Of a stretch of DNA of 49,354 nt, positions 21,368-29,932 are shown piece after piece (the first letter of the stretch is position 1; each line of letters starts with the position of its first letter). Where the stretch lies: contig JAEXGR010000065.1 of assembly GCA_023450745.1 (NCBI GenBank), positions 1 to 49,354 on the forward strand. The letters are read 5' to 3'. This DNA is from Synergistota bacterium. Lineage in GTDB: Bacteria; Synergistota; Synergistia; Synergistales; Synergistaceae. The notes under the pieces are model-generated. The model searched no databases. It saw only the letters and a list, made by a program, of their open reading frames with translations, and was not told the DNA's origin. Position numbers and translations under genes: made by a program.

Positions 21368-23842
21368 CTAATTTTTACCGCAAATCTGGAAATTCAGCGA
21401 TTCTCCGTCGCGGCTTATCGCTATTTTGTCGCCGCTTGCGATATTTCCCTCAAGCAGGCGATTTGAAATCTCATCCTCGATCATCTTCTGGATCGTGCGC
21501 CGGAGCGGGCGCGCGCCGTATTTGGGGTCGTAGCCCCTTTCGAGAATGAGCTTCTTCGCCTCGTCGTCAAGCTCGATATCGATATGATTATCATGGGCGC
21601 GCTTCTTGACCTCCGCAAGCATGATCTCGACGATCTTCACAAGCTCCGGACGTCCCAGCGGCTCAAAGACCAGGATTTCGTCTATGCGGTTGAGGAATTC
21701 CGGCCGAAAGGCCTTCTTCGCCGCCTCCCGCACCGTATCCTTCATACGCCGGGCGTCGGCGGCGCCCCGCTCTTCCGCGCCGCCAAAGCCAAGGGCGCGC
21801 CCCCCCATGTTGTCCGAGACGCCGACGTTGCTCGTCATGATCACAACGCAGTTTCGGAAATCGCTGACATGGCCGTGGCCGTCGGTAAGCCGTCCGTCCT
21901 CGAGCAGCTGCAGCAGCATATTGAAGACGTCGGGATGCGCCTTTTCTATCTCGTCAAAAAGCACGACCGAATAGGGCTTGCGGCGGATGGCCTCCGTCAG
22001 CTTGCCGCCCTCCTCAAAGCCGACATACCCCGGCGGCGCGCCGATAAGCTTGGCGGCCTCGTGGCGCTCCATATATTCGCTCATATCCATGCGGATCATC
22101 GCCTCTTCGCTCCCGAAGAGAAATTCGGCGAGCGACCGCGCAAGCTCTGTCTTGCCGACTCCCGTCGGACCGAGGAAGAGGAAGCTGCCGACCGGCCGCT
22201 TGGGGTCCTTCATGCCGCTCCGCGCGCGGCGCACCGCGCGCGCTACCGCGTGAAGCGCCTCCTCCTGCCCGACCATGCGGCGCTTGAGTTCGTCCTCCAT
22301 GCGCAGCAGGCGGCGGCTCTCCTCCTCGGTGAGCTGCGTTACTGGAATGCCGGTGCTCTCGGCGACTATGGAGGCGATATCCTCCGGCTTTATCTCCGGC
22401 GTAATCTTGTTGCGCGACTCCGTCCATTCCCGGCGCCACTGCTCGCTCTGTTCCTTCGCCTTACGCTCCTCGTCGCGCAGATAAGCGGCCTTTTCAAACT
22501 CCTGAGAGGCGGCCGCCTCCTCCTTTTCTTTGCGAAGGTCGTCGATACTGCGCTCAAGCGCCTTAAGTTCTTCGGGGATCTCAAGAGTGTTGATGCGCGC
22601 GCGCGCCGAAGCCTCGTCGATGAGGTCGATCGCCTTATCGGGGAGGAACCTGTCCGTTATATAACGTTTGGAGAGCGCCGCCGCCGTTTCAAGGGCCTCG
22701 TCGGTGATGCGCACCCGATGGTGTCCCTCGTAGCAGTCGCGCAGCCCTTTAAGGATCAGCACCGTCTCCTCCTCCGAGGGCTCGTCTACCTGCACCGGCT
22801 GGAAGCGGCGCTCCAGCGCGGCGTCCTTCTCGATATATTTACGGTATTCGTTTATCGTCGTCGCGCCGATCACTTGGAACTCTCCACGGGAAAGGCTCGG
22901 CTTGAGGATGTTGGCCGCATCCACGGCCCCCTCCGCGCCGCCGGCGCCGACGATCGTGTGGATCTCGTCGATAAAAAGGATGATATTCTTCGTCTCGCGG
23001 ATCTCCTTCACAAGCCGCCGCATACGCTCTTCAAACTCGCCGCGGTATTTCGTGCCCGCGACGAGATTCGCGACGTTGAGCTGCATTACGCGCTTATCCT
23101 TGAGAATCTCGGGGATATCGCCGGTGAAAATTCTCTGCGCGAGCCCCTCGGCAACGGCGGTCTTGCCGACGCCGGGCTCGCCGATGAGCACCGGATTGTT
23201 TTTCGTGCGGCGCGAAAGGATCTGCACCACGCGCTGAATCTCCTTTGCGCGTCCGATAACGGGGTCAAGCTCGCCGTTCTTGGCCATCAGCGTAAGGTCG
23301 ATGGCAAGCTGGTCCACCGTCGGCGTCTTTGAAGGGGCGGCCGCGCGCGGCCTGCTTCGCGGGTCCTCGGGCTGACGCGGCGCCTGCGGGGCGCGCTCCG
23401 CGGACATTCCGCCAAGCAGCTCCGCGACAAGGCGGCGGCACTCCTCAAGCGCAAGCCCGTGCGAGACCAGAAGCTGCGAGGCCAATCCCTCTCCCTCGGC
23501 GAGGATGGCGAGGAAGATGTGTTCCGTACCGATGTAGTTCAGCCCCATCCGGCGGGCCTCACGCATCGCCAGGTCCATCACGCACTTGGCGCGCGGGCTC
23601 ATCGGAAGGTCGATCTGTCCGTAGCGCGGCGTTCCTACGCCGGCGACCTGCTCGATCTCCTTCACGAGCGTCTCCGGCGTCAGATCGTAATCCGCCAGAA
23701 TTTTCGTTATGAGGCCGTCGTTATCATAGAGCAGTCCCAGCAGGATGTGCTCTGTGCCGATCACCTCATGCCCCATGCGCAGGGCCTCTTTATGCGCAAG
23801 CTGGAAGACGCGCTTGCCCCGTTCCGTAAAATTGTGCCACAT
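21368..23842 (-). CDS. clpC: ClpC AAA+ unfoldase
   Basis: 824 residues. Two Clp N-terminal repeats (about 1-145: LAHKEALRMGHEVIGTEHIL and AMREARRMGLNYIGTEHIFL), first AAA+ module with Walker A GEPGVGKTAVAEG and Walker B LFIDEIHTI, a central UVR-type coiled segment (EKEEAAASQEFEKAAYLRDE, near 440), and the second AAA+ module with GPTGVGKTELARS. The C-terminal sequence contains the sensor and ClpP-docking region. The UVR/M segment identifies ClpC rather than ClpA. It unfolds substrates for ClpP, which is not in this window. Its ATG shares one base with the mcsA stop (TAATG), so translation is coupled. Confidence 0.95.
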   Translation of the reverse strand: MWHNFTERGKRVFQLAHKEALRMGHEVIGTEHILLGLLYDNDGLITKILADYDLTPETLVKEIEQVAGVGTPRYGQIDLPMSPRAKCVMDLAMREARRMGLNYIGTEHIFLAILAEGEGLASQLLVSHGLALEECRRLVAELLGGMSAERAPQAPRQPEDPRSRPRAAAPSKTPTVDQLAIDLTLMAKNGELDPVIGRAKEIQRVVQILSRRTKNNPVLIGEPGVGKTAVAEGLAQRIFTGDIPEILKDKRVMQLNVANLVAGTKYRGEFEERMRRLVKEIRETKNIILFIDEIHTIVGAGGAEGAVDAANILKPSLSRGEFQVIGATTINEYRKYIEKDAALERRFQPVQVDEPSEEETVLILKGLRDCYEGHHRVRITDEALETAAALSKRYITDRFLPDKAIDLIDEASARARINTLEIPEELKALERSIDDLRKEKEEAAASQEFEKAAYLRDEERKAKEQSEQWRREWTESRNKITPEIKPEDIASIVAESTGIPVTQLTEEESRRLLRMEDELKRRMVGQEEALHAVARAVRRARSGMKDPKRPVGSFLFLGPTGVGKTELARSLAEFLFGSEEAMIRMDMSEYMERHEAAKLIGAPPGYVGFEEGGKLTEAIRRKPYSVVLFDEIEKAHPDVFNMLLQLLEDGRLTDGHGHVSDFRNCVVIMTSNVGVSDNMGGRALGFGGAEERGAADARRMKDTVREAAKKAFRPEFLNRIDEILVFEPLGRPELVKIVEIMLAEVKKRAHDNHIDIELDDEAKKLILERGYDPKYGARPLRRTIQKMIEDEISNRLLEGNIASGDKIAISRDGESLNFQICGKN

Positions 23843-24339
23843 TATAATTCACTGCCCTGAGTCATATTTGATTTTTTGAGCTCCGCCATCCGGTCGCGGA
23901 GCTGCGCCGCGTATTCGTAATTTTCCGACTTAACGGCCTCTTCCATCTTTTTTGAGAGCTCCGCAAGCTCTTCTTCCGCGGTCATCACGCTCGCGGCGCT
24001 CTCCCGCGGCTCGTCTTCCCCTTTCGCAGCCGGTTCTCCGGCAAAGGGCCTCTCAAACATAGAGTCCGGCAGCACCCCGCCGCAGTGCGGACAGACGCGC
24101 CGTTCCCTCTTCTTCGTGTACGCTCCCCGCAGCGCGGGCAGCACAAGCTCCTTGAAAGCCTCCTCAATATCCATCAGCCCTTCGACAGAGAAGGACATTT
24201 TCATCAGGTTCGAGACGTCGTCCAGATGCAGATGGGTTTCCGCGCATTCCCGGCAGAGGTGTTGCACATGCCGCTCCCCGTTTACCACATTGACAAGGTG
24301 AATTTCCGCGCGCTTTACTTTACACTGTTCGCATAACAT
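23842..24339 (-). CDS. mcsA: McsA-like UVR/zinc-finger protein
   Basis: 165 residues. N-terminal zinc module CEQCKVKRAEIHLVN with a second CxxC at HLCRECAETH (about 28-31), a further CPHC near 82 but without the second Cys pair usual in McsA, and a C-terminal UVR coil (EELAELSKKMEEAVKSENYE, then AAQLRDRMAELKK). McsA partners the arginine kinase McsB and modulates CtsR in Firmicutes. Here mcsB is absent between mcsA and clpC, so McsA must act without it or with a kinase encoded elsewhere. Confidence 0.85.
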   Translation of the reverse strand: MLCEQCKVKRAEIHLVNVVNGERHVQHLCRECAETHLHLDDVSNLMKMSFSVEGLMDIEEAFKELVLPALRGAYTKKRERRVCPHCGGVLPDSMFERPFAGEPAAKGEDEPRESAASVMTAEEELAELSKKMEEAVKSENYEYAAQLRDRMAELKKSNMTQGSEL

Positions 24340-24350
24340 GGCAACGCCTC

Positions 24351-24836
24351 CTAACTAAGCGCAAGGCTTGTAAGTAATTTCTTCAGCAGGTCGGCCCTCA
24401 TGATCTCGCGCTTGTAGATTGAGATATCATACAGGGTGCGCCCATACTCCTCCTGACTCCGCAGGGCTACCTCGATAAGGAGCCTCTCGCGGGCCGATAT
24501 CAGCTTCCTGTTTTGCAGATTCATCAGAAGCCGCTTGGACTCCTGTTCGGATATTTTATTGCCGATGAGGTCCTCAAGGTGCAGCACCTCTTCGTCGCAG
24601 TTTTTAAATGTCAGCTGCACCACCCTTATGTAGCCGTGGCCGCCGCGCTGGCTCTCGACCAGAAAGCCGTTTTCCGGCGCGAACCTGCTTCTCAGGACAT
24701 AATTTATCTGACTCGGAACACATTCAAAGAGCTCCGCAAGGTCTTTCCGGCGAAGTGAAATGGTGCCGCCGCCATTCTCTTCAAGGAGCTGTCCTATATA
24801 CTCTTCTATCTTCCTCGTAAGACTTGATGATGCCAC
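24351..24836 (-). CDS. ctsR: CtsR stress-gene repressor
   Basis: 161 residues from a GTG at 24836. That start is chosen because GGAGTGAGG lies just upstream and because the longer frame to 24890 would begin at the predicted transcription start. The N-terminal DNA-binding domain reads LTRKIEEYIGQLLEENGGG, RRKDLAELFECVPSQINYVL, and the wing VESQRGGHGYIRVV with the conserved RGGxGYI. The C-terminal domain (LLMNLQNRKLISARERLL) matches CtsR. It should repress its own operon through the tandem heptads in its promoter. Confidence 0.9.
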   Translation of the reverse strand: MASSSLTRKIEEYIGQLLEENGGGTISLRRKDLAELFECVPSQINYVLRSRFAPENGFLVESQRGGHGYIRVVQLTFKNCDEEVLHLEDLIGNKISEQESKRLLMNLQNRKLISARERLLIEVALRSQEEYGRTLYDISIYKREIMRADLLKKLLTSLALS

Positions 24837-24895
24837 AGTCCTCACTCCGTTTCTCTGATCGTGGACAAAAGCCCGCCTGAATTTAACCAATGATG

Positions 24896-24935
24896 ATTAT
24901 ATATTAATGGTCAATATAAGTCAATCATAGTCAGG
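24896..24935 (-). promoter_or_regulatory. ctsR promoter with CtsR box
   Basis: On the minus strand: -35 TTGACT (24919-24924), exact 17-bp spacer, -10 TATAAT (24896-24901). On the + strand three heptads GGTCAAT, AGTCAAT and AGTCAGG at 24909, 24919 and 24929 stand with 3-base gaps, matching the CtsR consensus of RGTCAAA repeats separated by NAN. The first two overlap the -35 and spacer, so binding should block polymerase. Confidence 0.82.
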
Positions 24936-25204
24936 AGCGCGGCGAAGGCCAGAAAGGTTGCCGCGAAGCCGAAATAAGCGTAATCAGGGGAACCGCCCGC
25001 GAACGGTTCCCCTGAGTTTATATTTTAGCGCCGCGGCTGCGGGCTTTATATCGCCGCCGGCAGGGCGGGTAATTTTACCGCGACGCCGCGCCGATTGTTA
25101 ATGATTCGCCGCTGCCGCCGCGCCCTACGCAAAAAAGACAGCTCGGCGAGACGGACAACCGCAAAAGCCTATTGGGGCGCGTCAACATTCTCCTGATGCC
25201 GCAG
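24936..25204. other. Gap with one strong hairpin, otherwise empty
   Basis: A perfect 12-bp stem TCAGGGGAACCG/CGGTTCCCCTGA with an 8-base loop lies at 24984-25015, with only weak T-runs on either side. It may end the transcript of the large minus-strand gene at 25205. Nothing else is recognised. Confidence 0.6.
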
Positions 25205-28200
25205 CTAAGGTTTTCTCTTTATCAGCGGCAGCAAAAACAGCGCGAGGATTCCCCAGCCCGCGTTACAGCCGCCGCCTGAGTCGCCGCCTTCGAACTTAAA
25301 ACTGACAAGCTCCGCGCCGTTGCTTCTGCCTAGCGGCGTGTGCGGCGAATAGACCATGAGCTTCATTCCGTCTGGCCGGTGCGCCGCGTTGGGGGTAAAG
25401 TCCATCTCAAGGCCGTCCAGCCGGTTGATGTCGAACATGGGAATCGTCCGCCCCGCGATCAGGCCGCCGCCATCCGTCACGAGCGCAAATTTCAGGCCGC
25501 GGATAAAACGTTTTTTACCAGCCTCCGGCGAATAGCCTTTGACGTCAAACTTTACCCGCAGCTTCGTGTCGCGCGGGAGCGCGCCGTTATCCAGGGGTTC
25601 GCCCAAAGTGCCGTCGTCTTTTATCTCACGCACTTCAATATTCAGGGCGGACATCGCCGCCGCCTGCGGCGTCTCTTCCTGTTTGTAAACACCCACCAGT
25701 ATGTGCCCCGCGTCGTTCGCGGCGCTCAGCTGCGTTTCCTTCGGCGTCAGCCTCACGTGCAGGTACGCGAGCATCTCGCTGGCGGGAGCCTGCCAGATAA
25801 AGGTGTCGTCATATATCCAGTTGTCGAGCGCTTCGTCGCCGCTGAGCACGTTCTCCCTGCCGGGAATGATCACGCCGGGGCTGATTTCCGCGGTAATATC
25901 GTATGAGGCGAGCGAGACGGCCTTGGTGATATCAGGCGCTTCGGATACTCCCGCTATCTCCTGCAGCAGGTACTCCACATGGATGGGGTCTTTCACGTCC
26001 ACAAAGCTGTAATTCACGACGCGCAGCGCGCATCTCACCTGCGAGTCGGCGGATACCGCGCGGCCGGGAATCTGTTCCGCGAGAAAACTCCTGTTCGTTA
26101 TCGGGTCGGGCGTTCCGGAAGCGTTTTTGAGCGTCAGGCCGCCGCGTATCGCGTGCCTGTTGGGAGCGGTACTCTCTTTGCGCGTGGAAGTGTTGTCCAC
26201 GCGGAACGGCAGCACGAGCCCGGGGTCGGGGGTCTGGCGGTATGGGGAGCTTCCGCCCCAGAGTTTCGAGTTGGCGTTTTTTAAAGCGCTGACGGCGTAG
26301 GAGGTGCAGAGCGTCCCGTCGCCGCGCGTGTAATAGCTGATATCCCCCCAGAAATTCTGGTCCGCGAGGGTAAAGCCGCCGTCGCCAATATAATCGGCCG
26401 CGCCCGGCCAGTCAACGGTGACGCTGTTCATTTTAGAGAGGTTGCTGGCAGTCACGTGCGAATAGTTATAGACTCCGTCGAAATTAAGCGCGTAAGATAA
26501 GTAAACCCCTCCAGCATTGGGGCTATCCTTCACATTAAAAGCGGCTTGCGGAGAGATCGTCATACTGCCGCCAAGCGAAAGCGTGTTATCGGCCATGAAC
26601 GCGCTGGCGGTCTTCTCGTCCACCGTTATCTGACAGCTCGCCGTATCCGGATTGCCAAAGAGCTGGCGAGTGGCGTAAGCCAGCACGCGGCCGCCAACTG
26701 TTTCGTCAGGATAATAGGCCGTGCCCTTCAACTCTCGCGGATAGGTGAAGATATTGTAGTTGTCGTGCAGCGGCTCGTACCATTCGACGCTGCGCCCCGG
26801 AGTGGGGAAAAAGCTGTCTCCCGTCTCTTGCGGCACCACATACTGAACGAACATCTGGTCGCCGCTTACTGTCGTCCTGTCCGCCGACGGGTATATCACC
26901 GGATAACGCCACATGGAATAGTCGTTGATACGACTGAATATTTGGTCGTCCTTCTCCGCTGAGGCGTCCAATTTTATCGTCAACGATGACGATTTATCCC
27001 CGGTGCCTTCAAGCGCTATTTTATCCCCAATATGCGCCGTAACGTCAAAAATTGGCGGAGCGCCCATCTGGCGGCCTGAAACGCCCATTGATTCAGAATA
27101 TCCGAAATCCATATTTCCGGCGTGCGTAACCGACGTCGTCTCGCTCGTCCCGGAGGATGAGGATATCTTTGTGCGGTAGCCCGACAGCCACGCGAAGGCG
27201 TCATAGACGGCGTCGCCGATTTTGTCCCAATGCTTTGGCGGCGCCTGCGCCTCCATAAGCTCTTCCACGTCTCCCGTGATGTAGAAGATTGTCGGCACGC
27301 CTAAGACGACGCTTTCCCTGTCAGAATCGACGGCGGCCGCAACCGGCACGGCATCGGTTTGCAGCATCGCCCGCGTTTTCACCCCGCTGCCGAGCTTCGC
27401 CAGCGTGCCATCCGCACTGCCGCTTAAGATGGCCCATTTGAGATCGGCCTTGCCGCTTCCCCCTTCGGCTTTGCCCATCATCAAAACGGCTATCTGCTTC
27501 GGAATACCCGCGTTCGCCGTGATTATAGACTGCGAGGTATCGATATCCATATGGAAAAGCCCCGTCGCAAGCGAATACTTGTTATACGTTGTGTCCGGCT
27601 CCCAGCCAAGTTTGTCTCTGGTGTTATATTCGGACGCGTCGCCTAAGATGATCCCGTTATCCCCGTCCTTAAGGACCCTGTGTACCCAGAGATTAAGATC
27701 CTTCCTTTCATCGAGCGCCTGATCTCCCTTCATGTAAGCCCAGAGCAGCTCCGCCGAACCGTCGCCGTCCAAGTCGGCTAACGCGGCGTGAATCGGCGGC
27801 ATGTGCTCGTAAATATAAGGGACATAAACATTCCGAAGTTCTCTGCTGAATATGTCGGCAAAACCATTTCCGTCCCAGCGCTTCAGCGATATGTGCATAT
27901 CCGACGGCGACAACCCCGAGTCCGACCTTGAACCAAACGTCGCGAGCTCGTCCCTGCCGTCATTGTCCACGTCGCCGGCCGCAAGTCCCACACCGTCCCA
28001 GTAACTCACCCAGGTGCAGAATTCGCCGTCGTACTTTTTAGCAAAGGTAAAGGGAGCAGCGCCGGAGCCGGCGCCGATTTTGTACATCACCAGCATGTCC
28101 GAGCGCCCCATCTCAAAGAGGTCGGCGGGCCTCGCCTTCGTAAAGACGAGCGCGGCCTCCGCCGCTCCGTCTCCGTCAAAATCCCCCAGCGTCATTCTCA

Positions 28201-29035
28201 GACAGTTCGGCATAGTTAAGCAAAAGTTTGCGGCGGCACTATACCAGTCCGTCGTGCTGAAGGCAGAACACTGATCCACCGGAACCGAGGCCGTTATGGG
28301 ATTGCCCTCGCAGAGCGATTTGCCGTCTACGATAGCGAGCATCGCCTTCGTTTCAGCAAAATTGCCGTTGCCGGACGGATTATGGACATAGCTTAAGATG
28401 TAGTCCGAGTAACCGTCGCCGTTCCAGTCATAGGCGCAGACTTCGTGCGCGAGACTTCTGTCCATTTTCATAAATTTTTCGCTAGAAAAAATATCCATCT
28501 CGTAGCGATAGACGGGTTTCGGCAGGTCTTTAAGCTCAATGAACCTGTCGCCGCCGCGGCTCGCGTCATTTTGGTCAACAAGTTGGATAAAGATAGAGGT
28601 CTTGTTTAAATCGTCTCTGTCGCGAACAAGATATGTGCTGCAGATGACGCTCTTGGGCAGGTTGTCGTAAGAGACGGCGCCGTAGAACTCTTTATCCAGC
28701 GTAAAATTCTCACGCACGGTGCCCGCGGTCGAGCCCATGCCAAAGATAAACCAGTCTCCGCCAAGGTCGGCGCCGTACTCTTCTCCGGTCTCCGACAAAT
28801 TATCCTCCACGTCCGCGGACTGGCCGCGCCAGGTCTTTGTCCGGTGCGTGTTGTCTGGCTCCTGGTGCGTGATGATTATGCGGCTCTTTTTCACGATGAG
28901 CGCGTCGCTGCTGGTCGCGCCGCCAAGCGGTTCGATCAAATTCCAGAGCTCATAATCCTCGGCCGTGGAAAAGCCCGTAAAAAGACACGCGAGAGCGGCA
29001 ATTATCAAAGCGAGGCATAATAATTTCGGTTTCAA
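25205..29035 (-). CDS. Large Synerg-CTERM surface protein with FG-GAP repeats
   Basis: 1276 residues. Signal peptide at 1-26 (KPKLLCLALIIAALACLFTG). Calcium-loop motifs of FG-GAP/VCBS repeats occur in the first ~420 residues: DWNGDGYSDYIL, DFDGDGAAEAAL, DVDNDGRDELAT and DLDGDGSAELLW, suggesting an integrin-like beta-propeller. The middle is beta-rich without a recognised family. The C-terminus has the tripartite signal GGGCNAG, hydrophobic WGILALFLLPL and basic IKRKP, the Synerg-CTERM type, predicted to be processed and anchored at the surface. It is divergent from the LytTR regulator gene 171 bases away. Confidence 0.88.
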   Translation of the reverse strand: MKPKLLCLALIIAALACLFTGFSTAEDYELWNLIEPLGGATSSDALIVKKSRIIITHQEPDNTHRTKTWRGQSADVEDNLSETGEEYGADLGGDWFIFGMGSTAGTVRENFTLDKEFYGAVSYDNLPKSVICSTYLVRDRDDLNKTSIFIQLVDQNDASRGGDRFIELKDLPKPVYRYEMDIFSSEKFMKMDRSLAHEVCAYDWNGDGYSDYILSYVHNPSGNGNFAETKAMLAIVDGKSLCEGNPITASVPVDQCSAFSTTDWYSAAANFCLTMPNCLRMTLGDFDGDGAAEAALVFTKARPADLFEMGRSDMLVMYKIGAGSGAAPFTFAKKYDGEFCTWVSYWDGVGLAAGDVDNDGRDELATFGSRSDSGLSPSDMHISLKRWDGNGFADIFSRELRNVYVPYIYEHMPPIHAALADLDGDGSAELLWAYMKGDQALDERKDLNLWVHRVLKDGDNGIILGDASEYNTRDKLGWEPDTTYNKYSLATGLFHMDIDTSQSIITANAGIPKQIAVLMMGKAEGGSGKADLKWAILSGSADGTLAKLGSGVKTRAMLQTDAVPVAAAVDSDRESVVLGVPTIFYITGDVEELMEAQAPPKHWDKIGDAVYDAFAWLSGYRTKISSSSGTSETTSVTHAGNMDFGYSESMGVSGRQMGAPPIFDVTAHIGDKIALEGTGDKSSSLTIKLDASAEKDDQIFSRINDYSMWRYPVIYPSADRTTVSGDQMFVQYVVPQETGDSFFPTPGRSVEWYEPLHDNYNIFTYPRELKGTAYYPDETVGGRVLAYATRQLFGNPDTASCQITVDEKTASAFMADNTLSLGGSMTISPQAAFNVKDSPNAGGVYLSYALNFDGVYNYSHVTASNLSKMNSVTVDWPGAADYIGDGGFTLADQNFWGDISYYTRGDGTLCTSYAVSALKNANSKLWGGSSPYRQTPDPGLVLPFRVDNTSTRKESTAPNRHAIRGGLTLKNASGTPDPITNRSFLAEQIPGRAVSADSQVRCALRVVNYSFVDVKDPIHVEYLLQEIAGVSEAPDITKAVSLASYDITAEISPGVIIPGRENVLSGDEALDNWIYDDTFIWQAPASEMLAYLHVRLTPKETQLSAANDAGHILVGVYKQEETPQAAAMSALNIEVREIKDDGTLGEPLDNGALPRDTKLRVKFDVKGYSPEAGKKRFIRGLKFALVTDGGGLIAGRTIPMFDINRLDGLEMDFTPNAAHRPDGMKLMVYSPHTPLGRSNGAELVSFKFEGGDSGGGCNAGWGILALFLLPLIKRKP

Positions 29036-29104
29036 AACTTACCATCTCCTTTGAAAATGTATTTCCACTTTTCATCTTATCAGGCGCCTGACCTCCGCTC
29101 GCAG

Positions 29105-29132
29105 AAGTGGTCGAAACAGACACATAAGTGGT
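29105..29132 (+). promoter_or_regulatory. Candidate LytTR binding site
   Basis: Direct repeats AGAAGTGGT and ATAAGTGGT share AAGTGGT at 29105-29111 and 29126-29132, start-to-start 21 bp, the spacing usual for LytTR dimers such as AgrA. The second repeat overlaps the -35 position of the promoter at 29152, as for an activator. Confidence 0.5.
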
Positions 29133-29157
29133 TAACCGGGAGCTTTTACGTTATAAT
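29129..29157 (+). promoter_or_regulatory. Promoter of the two-component operon
   Basis: A consensus -10 TATAAT at 29152-29157 lies 17 bp from TGGTTA at 29129-29134, a poor -35. This arrangement suggests dependence on an activator at the overlapping repeat. Start of transcription near 29164, leader of about 43 bases. Confidence 0.55.
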
Positions 29158-29206
29158 GAAAATATGCTTTGACCCTGTAATCAGCGGGAAGGAAATATTA
29201 GGCGCA

Positions 29207-29932
29207 ATGCGTATCGCAATTATTGACGACTTCGCGCCAGAGCGCGCGGATATACGCTCGGCGATAGAAAAATACTGCGGCGATAGAGACTTTGACTGCG
29301 AGTTCTCGGAGTTCGACAGCGCGGAGGCATTGTTTGACGCTTTCACACCGGGGCTGTTTGACGCGGTTTTTCTTGATATTTACATGAGCGGCGTCACCGG
29401 CATCGAGGCGGCGAAACGCCTATACCGGCTTGACCCCGAATGCGCCGCCGCGCTCTTCACCAGCAGCGCCGCCCATACGCTCGCGGGGTACGGCGTGCAC
29501 GCCGTCGGCTACATCTTAAAGCCGCTGAGGGAAAATATTCCCTCTCTTTACAGCGCCCTTGATTTCATCACGGCACGGCTTGCAAAAAACAGGGCGGCAA
29601 TTGACGTGGAAACAGAATTCGGCGTCCAACGGCTGAGCTTTAGAAACATCGTGCAGATGAATTCCACGGGCCGTTTTGCCGTGATGCGCCTTTACGGCAA
29701 AACAGTGAAGCTCTGCGGAACCTACGGCCTTTACGCGCCGCTGCTGCTTGCGGACGCAAGATTTCTTGAGTGTTATAACAAGGTCATCGTCAATATGGAT
29801 TATATTGAAAAACGCAGCGAGTCCGGAGACTTCATCACCGTAACCGGCGAGCTTGTCCCGATAAGCAGGCGCAGAAAAAGCGAAGTCCTCAAAAAATACA
29901 TGACATATTTTCTCGCCAGAGGAAATCTTTGA
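29207..29932 (+). CDS. LytTR-type response regulator (AgrA-like)
   Basis: 241 residues. Receiver domain 1-120 with acidic pair (IIDD, residues 7-8), phospho-acceptor D57 (AVFLDIYMSG) and the Lys in ILKPL near 107. LytTR DNA-binding domain from about 135 to 236 (FRNIVQMNSTGRFAVMRLYG, CYNKVIVNMDYIEKR, VPISRRRKSEVLKKYM). The ATG at 29207 is chosen to match the receiver N-terminus; the frame is open from 29051 but would include the operator. The stop overlaps the kinase start by one base (TGATG). Confidence 0.9.
   Translation: MRIAIIDDFAPERADIRSAIEKYCGDRDFDCEFSEFDSAEALFDAFTPGLFDAVFLDIYMSGVTGIEAAKRLYRLDPECAAALFTSSAAHTLAGYGVHAVGYILKPLRENIPSLYSALDFITARLAKNRAAIDVETEFGVQRLSFRNIVQMNSTGRFAVMRLYGKTVKLCGTYGLYAPLLLADARFLECYNKVIVNMDYIEKRSESGDFITVTGELVPISRRRKSEVLKKYMTYFLARGNL

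Noticed and set aside
21584..23332. 582-codon + frame opposite clpC
   Set aside because: Composition is that of an antisense frame, and clpC on the minus strand is unambiguous.
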